A stretch of DNA of 64,000 bases from Dichetophora obliterata (taxonomy: Eukaryota > Arthropoda > Insecta > Diptera > Sciomyzidae): positions 180,872,361 through 180,936,360 of the forward strand of contig OY986436.1 in NCBI GenBank assembly GCA_963920525.1, in the 5' to 3' direction. The notes below the pieces were generated by a model. It searched no databases. It was not told the DNA's origin and worked only from the letters and a program-made list of their open reading frames with translations. The position numbers and the translations under genes are program-made. Shown piece by piece: positions 56,373 to 64,000 of this stretch; the first letter of the stretch is position 1; the number at the start of each line of letters is the position of its first letter.

Positions 56373-57124
56373 TTAATAAGGGTACATGACGGTACAACCT
56401 TTACTAGAATTATTAAGTCTCATTACAATTTGCAATCGCTAACGGGAATCTTAAGGTTAAGAAATTACAGATTTTTAAAAAGTCGTTTAGCTATGTCAGA
56501 CTAAAAATATTTTTCTCAAAATTTAAAAGTTATTTTTCAATAGATTGCTCTAATGAATTTTTTTATAAGAAAATATTGCCCAAAAATGTTTCAATGTCAT
56601 AATTTTTCTTAACGTTTTTGTCGAATTTGAGGGACTGCTTACATTTTATATTTTGCTAACAAAAAAATATATCATATTAAAAAAGATTTTTTTAAAAAGT
56701 ATTCAAATTTACACTAAGGCTTAAAAAAAGTATCCATAAATTTTTGATGGAAAAAAGTATCCAAATGGATCCAAACGGCAACACTGGTTATAAATACAGC
56801 TTGCTTCCACGACAATGCTAAGGAGATCAAGAGGTGAGGAGTAGATCCCCTGTGGTATCACAACGGATCAAATATCTAGTCTATGTGGTACCAACCTAAC
56901 CTAACCTAACAGATTTGTATTTTAGAGTGCAGATTTAAGGCATAAGCATATGTGCAAAATTTGAAATCCTTATATTTATATTTGCAGTATTTTGAAAGAT
57001 TTTACCGTTTGGACAAGTCCAGTTTGTTTAGGAGGTAGGCATAGTTTTCATCTGATTTGGCTTGGCTGCGAGCTTTGTCTTTATATTTTTAAATATCAAG
57101 TTATAAAAATAATAAAAGTGTTGG

Positions 57125-57560
57125 GTTATTTCAATTTCAATTTCAATTTATTAGCAAATAACGTTGGCATTTAAGACTTAAGTCTTTTACATGCCGCATA
57201 TTTAGAATAAAAAACAACCGAACATAACTTATATAATAAACTATTTGAAATTTTAAGGACTATTTTAAAGACTTTTGCAATATAACAAAAAATGTCCAAC
57301 TTAAAAATGAACAATAATGATTAAGAACACAATGCAAATATAATATACGTATCAAAAATTTTAAAAAATAGAATTTTATATAGTAGTTAAAGATAGAATA
57401 AAAAAAGGAGTAAAAGAGTTAGGAAAAGTATTCGAAAATTTAATGCTTAAAGTACTAAGTGTTGGAGATACTGTTAATGTAGTTTGGAAGCGAGTTATAA
57501 AGTCTTATAGCGCTAACGAAAAACAAACGGCTTGAGTTTTGAAAGTTGTACAGTTATCCA
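57125..57560 (-). pseudogene. LINE 3' fragment related to LINE C
   Basis: Minus-strand reading from 57560 gives SSRLFFVSAIRLYNSLPNYI and then FKH.IFEYFS, parallel to the end of LINE C ORF2 (STRLFFINAIRLWNALP, FKHAILEHYS), with stops in between. The 3' end is an (AATTG/AAATTG)n-type tail seen on the plus strand as repeated TTTCAA at about 57129-57150. It is the C-terminal stub of a RT only and is non-functional. Confidence 0.7.
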
Positions 57561-60240
57561 GATGTCAGCATGCAAGGCATTCTTTCTGCTGCACTGTAAT
57601 ATTCATATCATCTCTATATTCATTCTCTTTTATGATCGAATATCTAAAATTCTCTCACTTGAATAAATAACTACAAAATCAGTAGCTTTCCATACAATTT
57701 TTACGACGCAAAACATTACAACAACACTAAATACAATAGCAACAACAACTTGTACAAACAACTCTTATATCATCAAGGACATGCTTCACTAGCACAAAGA
57801 GTCATAAAAAAGATATTGAATCGACCGCAAAACGACTCTTGGATAAAAATGCTTTTTCCGACTGTTGCAGGAAAAAGTAAACAAAGCAAAATGACAGAAA
57901 ACAACAAAAGGCAACAACCACATCACAGAAGCAAAGTAACAACAACATCAACTAATGGCAAGCAGAAGTTAAACAAGCTCATATAAAGGATGCGCCGTGG
58001 TGGTAGTGGTGTAGGTGGCAAAAGTTTAGGTAAACGTTTGCTTAGTTTTGGTAGGAGTTGAACAATTACATTCATCATATTTTGTATAAACAATAAGAAC
58101 AACAGATAGATAGAAATATCCGCACCATGACTTTTGATGCCAAAGCAATAGCGGCTACGACTTATTTTATGACTTTTATTGGGTTGCTCCCTGGGATTTT
58201 AGTACCTTTTGTCCTGTCCGTGTTGTTGTTGTTGTTTTTGTTTTGGATTACCTATCGTTTTTGAAGTCATAGAGTTGTTAGGATTTTTTGTGATGCCGTT
58301 GTTGCTGCTGTTATATTTAGTTCATGCTATTGAATGCTTCTTTTTTTTAAGCCAATTTTTTGCTGCTGTTGCTGCATTTTGTCATTTTTTATGTCCAAAT
58401 TTGCCTTGAGGTTACGTTTTTGGTTAACAGGTGGCAGCATGTTATGACCCAAAATGCCAGACATGCAGCTGAACATAATTCACACAGTGATTGCGATTTT
58501 ATTGCCAAAGTTTTGTTGGCTGAATTGCCGATTACGCTGTTTAGAAGCAGAAAAAGTTTGACATTTGCGCAGCATTTTAAGTGTTGCTTTGCAAGATAAT
58601 AAAAAAGAACAGCTCTGTAAATTTTTCCAACATCTGCAAAACAAAAAAGTAAATTACAAGCAAATTAACAGCAATGTTATGCTTGTACATTAAATTTTAT
58701 TTGCCAAATTAACAAAGGAATTGCTAATTAGTGTTTTTTAATATGTATGCGATTCACTGACGAAATTTAAATAAACCACAAAATAAGCGCTCTCAACTTG
58801 CCAAAATAACATTGCGCAGAATAACAAACATTTTTCTCCCCTATCTTTTCAACTGACAGTAACTGGAATCTTTTAGCAGCCAAATAAAGTTCTTGCTAAT
58901 TTCTATGGCTCATTAAATTGAGCACATTATTTTTTGTGTGGCTCAAATGCGCCGTTTTAAAATGTTAATAAAGGGCAGTTCGGTTGATTTTTGGCAACTG
59001 TGCTATTTTTTAAATATTTTTGCAAAATCACTGGAAATTCCTTTATTAACTCTAAGCATATTAAAAGACGTTATTAAAAAATAAAGCTAAAGTGTATATT
59101 GTTTGGCAAGTTTTCTTCAATGCCTTTTAATATTTTTTGCTATATCAACATTTTAAATAAAATACACCGGAAAACTTAGTATCAAGATGAAGTAAGTTTG
59201 TTGTTTTATATTTAGTTTTTTTTTTGCTGATCTCTAAAACAGCAGGCTTGTTTTTTTAATTTTGACTTCTAGCATAAAGTTCCAGGCAAAATCTCATCAA
59301 TATTAACAACAGTTTATTTTTTCAGATACAAAATTTTGAGTATCTTTATTAAATTTTGGGCGAAAATATTAAGACAGAAAATAATTGTAACCTTTTGGTT
59401 TTTTTTTAATAAGGAATTATCGTTATGGTTCCTAGTGTTAAGTTTACAGAAATTTTAAAAATCAAGTCTTTTTTCTTAAGAGTTGTTAATGCTTCTGGAA
59501 AATTTTTTGATTTTTGGTTAATTTGATCTTTAAATAAGCTAAAAAGAACATTTTGCTCAACAACAAAAATCAAAACTCTCAAAGCTAGAGGTAAAATATT
59601 AATAATATGAGCTAGAGGCTCATTTTGAGAAAATTGCAAAATACTATTGAAACGGCTAGCTAAAATTCAAATTATTTTGAAATGCAGTGATACTTTCAAA
59701 TTATATGTAGTTAATACTTGCCTAAAATTATACATACTTTGTCAGATAAAAACTTTACACCATCATTGGATTACTGTAAAAATTGGATATAGCACTTTTT
59801 GGCATATTATTCGTTTATTAATGATGACACAAAAGAATGGATATAGAGCCCTGGTAATTCTCTAAAAACACACTTTTCAAATAACATTTATTTCAAAACA
59901 AGGAATGTTAACGAAAAACAAATCTAGTAATATACTAATGAAAAGCTCGGAATTCGATTCAACGGTTTCATTTCCAATTGGCAATGAGCTGAAAGAAAGC
60001 ATTTTTTAACTTTGGTTGTTGCACTAAATACTAAAAGACATATTTCTCACTCAAACCTAGCATGGAATTCCTGTGGAATAAGCTTTTGAGCACATAAAAG
60101 TCCCGTTTTTTGGCTACTGTTTTAGGCAGGAGATGTTCGTAAAGTAATGGCCAACTAATAGCTGGCCTTCCTCTGACTTTACGCACTTCAACATTAACAA
60201 ACTAAAAATAAAAACTATACTTGTAAATAAACTCACTGAT
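57561..60240. other. Non-coding stretch with trinucleotide repeats
   Basis: 57700-58450 has scattered CAA and GTT/GCT trinucleotide runs that create pseudo-coding frames (for example the Cys-rich 58209-58409). The frame 57750-57986 (plus, 78 codons) has no recognised domain. The sequence is less repeat-like than its neighbours and could be host intergenic or intronic DNA. Confidence 0.4.
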
Positions 60241-61993
60241 TTATAAGCAAATGAATTGTTTTCGTACTTTATATTCTTGTTCATCATGGTTGTATTTAAC
60301 ACCAATTTGCCCAGGCATCGATTTGTAAAACATCAATGATTTTATATTCAACCAATTCAATTTTTCTCCGTGATTGAGCACAATAACTTTTTTCATTGAT
60401 CTGACACTGACCAATTTTAAATCAATGAAATCACTATGTGACATTCGTACCACATGGTATGGCTGCTTACACCGAGCTTGACGAATAACGTTTGACCAAT
60501 CATTCATGGAAAATAGAGAACAGTTTTTGGACGAATGTTCAATAGCAGAATGCATACTGTCGACGTCCATTTGAGTGTGGCCCACTTCTAGAAAATTTTG
60601 TTTGATAATTTCAATGGAAGATTCTTGTACTAACTGAAGCAACATTGCAGCAACATAACGATTGCGGTTCTGCCCACTACAATTATCAGACCACAAAACA
60701 ATTTTTTGGTACCCTTTTTGCATTTCTCCTTCAATGAATGTTTTCACACAAGATCCGATTTCACTACTTCCTCTTTTGCCATCAACTTCAGACCAAATGT
60801 AGCAAGTTCCATCACGAGTTGCTTCATTATAAACAGTGAAGTTGTATACACATAGTTTTCTCTTGTAATATAGTGGGCTTGCTTCAGCCTGTGGTATCTG
60901 CAAAACTGATTGCAAGTCCATGGTAGAAACTATCAACTCTTTATCCATTGCACAACTTTCGATGTCTGATCTCATTGCAGCACGTCTTAATTCTTTTCGC
61001 TTAATGTGTGCTTCGAAATCAAATTTTTGTTCTTCTGATGGTTCAATGGCTGATTGAGCAAGGGTACACGTAGCACATAAATCTTTTTTGGGCTTGTGAA
61101 ATGCCATGTTGTATTCCTGACCGAAAACTTGTTTGTACTTTTCATAACTGACTTTTGCAGAATCTGTTCCTGCTGCTTTTTCTTTGAAAAGATCAAACAT
61201 TTTCAAAATACTTAAACCACTGCTTAAATACAATCTTCTTGATGATTTTCGGCAACAGTGTGACTCTATTGGTGGGAAAGATTCAATATGATTCTTGATG
61301 GCAGCAATTACCTCTGGCTTCAATTTGTTGTGAGGTTTATGTTTTCCTCTTTGATCATTGCCCAAAAATTCACCAGTGTTTGATCGATCTTTGTTTGCCA
61401 AAGCAATGGGCTTGTACGAAATTGCAAGGGTCGCACAGAAGAATTCACGGCACACTTTTAAATTTTCATTGTTTTTTGGTAAAACGTATTCATAAGCCAA
61501 ATTCTTCCAGAAATTTACTTCTTTTTCGGATCTTCTTCTTTTCACTGGAATGGCTTTGGTAAATTTCAGGAGGAAGTTGCGTTTAGCTTTAAAGGTATCT
61601 CTTTTTTTCCAATAATCATTGAATTCTTTGTGAGTTCTTTGTGAGAGTGATTTATCAAAGGATTCATCAACTTCTCCATTTTCATCTTTCCTTTTTCATA
61701 AAAATGCTTTTCACCCCGAGAACACTTCTTAGATTCTTCTTCCATTCTTCAGGCTTCCGCTGCTTCCATCTTGAACGTTTTTTACTTGGACCGGGCACAT
61801 CTACAAGGACAAGGACAGTTTAATTGACATAAACTACTGTTAATTTCAGAAAAGTTATACCTACCCTGATCACTTTCATTTAGCTGTCCTATGGCAGCTT
61901 CTTCTAACTCCATTTCTATTGATTCAGCTTCTTTTAACTCCATTTCTATTGATTCGCCACCTGCCAGATACAGAACAGAGATCTAAGCCGTCC
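60241..61993 (-). pseudogene. SDNCSGQN-family transposase-like gene with an intron, broken
   Basis: Minus strand. Exon 1 (from about 61960) ends IGQLNESDQ. A 66-base gap at 61801-61866 starts GTAGGT and ends TTGTAG, like a short fly intron. Exon 2 begins DVPGPSKKRSRWKQRKPEEW. Two frameshifts near 61740 and 61695 break it. From about 61692 to the stop at 60241 the frame is open for about 480 codons: SFDKSLSQRTHKEFNDYWKK, VCREFFCATLAISYK, DLCATCTLAQSA (Cys-x2-Cys), a Cys/Asp-rich stretch, IVLWSDNCSGQNRNRYVAAM and NFLEVGHTQMDVDSMHSAIE. The D..C..GQN and GHT..D.DS blocks recall a DDE-type nuclease family found in many animal repeat proteins (memory). The superfamily is not named with confidence; Sola-like is possible. 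Confidence 0.65.
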
Positions 61994-62004
61994 ATAATTA
62001 TCGG

Positions 62005-62055
62005 CGGCGGCGGCTCGACCTAAAAATTAGTCGGCGGCGGCTTAAAACCAGCGTG
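62005..62055. repeat. GGCGGCGGC-containing short repeats
   Basis: TCGGCGGCGGC occurs twice within about 50 bases (near 62010 and 62030), a striking GC-rich island in AT-rich DNA. No reading frame explains it. Confidence 0.6.
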
Positions 62056-62209
62056 CGCCGATTTAATTTTGTTTTTTAATTTTTCCAAATGAATTTTTAT
62101 TACGAAACCAAAAACCAAAAAAAATAATTAATTTTGAGGAAAAACTTAAAACTATAAATTCTTAAAACAAAGAATGATTTTGCCCGTTTTACCCGGTTTT
62201 ACAATGCTT

Positions 62210-62460
62210 ATGGCGCTTTTCTTCTTCCAAAATTGGTATGGCAAAAAGTTCTACATCCACATAGCACCTTTTGGCATACCAAGGAAGACAAAATGGATAT
62301 AGAACTTTGCTTGTTATGCAACCAAAAATTAAAACAAGGATGTAGGACTTTTTGGCAGAACACAGAATGGTTTGTGAAACATTAATATACTAATAATTCT
62401 AATATTGTGAATTTTGGATGTATATACCACGGTATGCCTTTTGGCATACCACGGACGATA
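62210..62460. repeat. Cluster of TTTTGGCATACC motifs
   Basis: CTTTTGGCATACCA occurs near 62268 and 62437, and reversed near 62235. CACATAGCACCTTTTGGCAT and AAAATGGATATAGAAC resemble segments at 59786-59850 on the other side of the SDNCSGQN gene. Confidence 0.5.
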
Positions 62461-62479
62461 TTTCATGAATATATATGAA

Positions 62480-63035
62480 GACCAATTTATTTTCATTGAA
62501 AATAGCATTATTGTTTTTCGAAATATTCTCCTATTTGATTAATACTTTTATGCATGCGTTTGAATCATTTTTCATAACTTTTATACCATTCCACTTGAGA
62601 TACCAGTTTGTGCTTGATGTGCGGAAACAAAAAGAAGTCTTTGGGTGCAAAATCCGGACTAAACGCCGATTAACTCATTAGTTAGATGTTTTGAGTGCTC
62701 AAAAACGCCTTTGTTTGAGCTGATGAGTGTGAGCTCGCATTGTCTTGATGAAGAATGAGTCTTGGGCGCATCTTTGTTTTCCTAATTTCACGAAACACTT
62801 CAGGTAAGCAAAAGGTTGTGCATCATTCCGAATAGATCGCTCAACATGTCTCAAGTGGTACCGTGACCACATGAACAGTTTTTTGCAGTGCTTCGTGATC
62901 AAACTACTTTTGTTGGATTCAGTTTATTTGGAAAGACCCATATAGTTGACTGCTGTTTACTTTCAGACTCATGCGCATAGATCCATGATTCATCATCAGT
63001 CACGATCTTTTAATCATCTATTGCAGCACCGCGCC
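62480..63035 (-). pseudogene. mariner transposase relic
   Basis: Minus strand from about 63015: KIVTDDESWIYAHESESKQQ (the VTGDE block, first catalytic Asp), then VVRSRST. A broken middle follows, then LILHQDNASSH-like sequence (second Asp, about 62755) and SPDFAPKDFFLFPHIKHKL near 62665-62610 (third Asp), each in a different frame. The ILH.DNAS.H and PPYSPD.AP.DFFLFP pattern is the DD34D mariner lineage related to human SETMAR (family knowledge), distinct from the element at 18.3 kb. The N-terminal DNA-binding part is absent. Several frameshifts and stops make it an old remnant. Confidence 0.7.
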
Positions 63036-63121
63036 TGTCAAATTATGTGGAATCCAAAGTAAACAAATCTTTTTCACAATTATGTATTCATGTAAAATTG
63101 TAAATTGACATTAAAAAAAAT

Positions 63122-63650
63122 TCCCGATATAATAGATTTTGTAATCTACTCTGGCATTCCAAGCCATTTTCTATTTTCTAAAATTTTGACTTAAGCACAG
63201 ATTACGCACCATGCCTACTAACATATGGTGCTGTATTTAATTATACAAACAAAGATCACTTCTTCACTTCAAAAACTGACATGCGATCGCTTGAATACTG
63301 GCTGGAAATAACATCAACTTAAATATATATGTCACTTAAATCAGTAAGTGAAATCGACGACGCGGTTGAATACTTTAACAAACTTATTCATGAAGCTGTT
63401 TTTATCAACTTCTTCAAATAGTGGTAATAATGCACATAACACACATGACAAGGTAACAATCTCTTCTGAAGGACGTGATCTTATAAGAAATAAAAGTATC
63501 TTTCGTGCACGCTGGCAAAACTATAGAAACCCAATTGACAAAATCAATTTTTAAAAGAATAACTAAAGAATTAAGGCAAAAGCTATTATTAGAAAAATCG
63601 CCCAAAAAAAAAATCACCTAAAATTTCTTCATACAAAATTGGGTAATTTT
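63122..63650 (+). pseudogene. Jockey-type LINE endonuclease-linker fragment
   Basis: Plus-strand pieces. PDIIDFVIYSGIPSHFLFSK (63122) is followed in another frame by STDYAPCLLTYG (in place of the usual SSDHxP catalytic end of the endonuclease) and FFTSKTDMRSLEYWLEITST. Then comes LKSVSEIDDAVEYFNKLIHE (about 63340) and, after another shift, RDLIRNKSIFRARWQNYRNP, which is the ELI..KR..RR.WQ.TRNP linker before RT in Jockey-type LINEs. The His of SDH is Tyr here, so the catalytic motif is lost. Both RT and the 5' part are missing. Confidence 0.65.
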
Positions 63651-63960
63651 TCATATGAAAAATTCCATCATATGAAAAATTTCCCCAGAAATTGAGAGAA
63701 AATAAATAATAATAATAAAACTAATAATCATACTAATAATATAATTAATAAAACAAATATCATATGTTCTTGTTAATAATAAAACTTTGAAACATTATTT
63801 TAAAATGGGGTCATTTTTATTTTTTTTTTGTGATTTTTCATTTATTTTTGAGGCATATTTCATTTGGGTTATTTTTCATTTCCTTTTAAAGAAGTTTTCG
63901 GTGATTTTTCATTTTTTGTTTTGGGCGATTTTTCATTGGGTAATTTTTCATAACCTGCTA
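63590..63960. repeat. Cluster of GGGYRATTTTTCAT motifs in both orientations
   Basis: Direct copies lie near 63643, 63827, 63866, 63900, 63926 and 63938. Inverted ones are GAAAAATCGCCC near 63593 and AAAAATCACC near 63608. Spacing is irregular. It looks like a small element with repeated subterminal motifs. No coding. Confidence 0.6.
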
Positions 63961-64000
63961 AGTGCATTACAAAATGAATTCAAAAAGTCTTTTGTACAAA

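Larger units (their letters stand above)
53158..56786. mobile_element. hAT-type element with CAGTGTTGCCG ends
   Basis: Ends CAGTGTAGCCG at 53158 and CGGCAACACTG at 56786. The 8-base flanks ATTATAAA (53150-53157) and GTTATAAA (56787-56794) agree at 7 positions. Multiple AAAAAGTATCCA motifs cluster inside both ends. The interior holds no transposase and is built largely of further nested repeats. Confidence 0.8.
48985..56913 (+). mobile_element. LINE B, I-like with RNase H, host of nested insertions
   Basis: Plus-strand LINE pieces lie at 48985-49551, 50953-51678, 52448-53157 and 56787-56913. They join cleanly when the three inserts are removed. The 5' part (ORF1, endonuclease) is missing, with the boundary at or near the MITE end at 48971. 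The 3' end is (ACCTAA)n at about 56897-56913. Confidence 0.85.

Noticed and set aside
56897..56913. CCTAACCTAACCTAAC resembling the arthropod telomere repeat
   Set aside because: It lies exactly at the 3' end of LINE B, where short tandem tails are normal, and there are only about three units.
58209..58409. Cys/Leu-rich small ORF
   Set aside because: Produced by GTT/GCT trinucleotide runs; no start context, domain or homologue recognised.
1..64000. LTR retrotransposon or endogenous virus
   Set aside because: No long direct repeats with TG..CA ends, no protease, integrase or envelope-like frames seen.

Overview
This is eukaryotic, strongly AT-rich DNA packed with transposable elements. Most likely it is gene-poor (intergenic, intronic or heterochromatic) sequence of a cyclorrhaphan fly. 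Reasons: mariner, piggyBac, hAT, Helitron, Jockey/I-type LINE and tRNA-derived SINE sequences typical of Diptera, a 66-base intron-like gap, and a SINE body that resembles one I recall from tephritid fruit flies (memory, not checked). I recognise no intact host protein gene, no rRNA or functional tRNA gene, no LTR retrotransposon and no endogenous virus.

Layout. 1.4-6.4 kb: a foldback-like element with modular terminal inverted repeats of about 1.4-1.5 kb, holding a nested 395-base hAT-type MITE. 11.5-13.6 kb: a 5'-truncated LINE (minus). 14.0-14.6 kb: a decayed protein of a widespread but functionally unassigned repeat family. 15.1-17.0 kb: a deleted Helitron with TC/CTAG ends plus a second Helitron relic. 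18.3-19.6 kb: a full-length mariner with one small frameshift. 23.1-23.7 kb: a hAT element. 24.3-26.8 kb: a piggyBac element between TTAA sites. 27-28.2 kb: two short MITEs with perfect target duplications. 30.5-31.7 kb: a SINE and a terminal-inverted-repeat element carrying a tRNA-Asp-like sequence and tandem repeats.

34.2-42.6 kb reads best as one large ancient DNA transposon. It has inverted repeats of about 0.5 kb and an ARWMAK...HTWYLSE...NDxAERG protein, split into two decayed halves by later insertions: a 311-base LINE with a 15-base target duplication, a hAT transposase relic, MITEs, a young DD41D Tc1/mariner element with perfect inverted repeats, and a SINE with a 15-base target duplication. 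43.4-49 kb: a MITE family copy split by an FP-domain LINE (minus), then a second full MITE copy. 49-56.9 kb: a RNase H-bearing LINE (plus) interrupted by three hAT-type insertions; the largest hosts a further inverted-repeat element that itself hosts a TA-flanked MITE, giving nesting four levels deep. 57.1-57.6 kb: another LINE tail. 60.2-62 kb: an intron-containing SDNCSGQN-type transposase-like pseudogene. 62.5-64 kb: a mariner relic, a Jockey-type LINE fragment and a short-motif repeat cluster.

The sequences do not form a pathway. They form a stratigraphic record whose insertion order can be read from target duplications and from elements split by other elements. Open frames elsewhere in this AT-rich DNA are mostly chance or antisense shadows.
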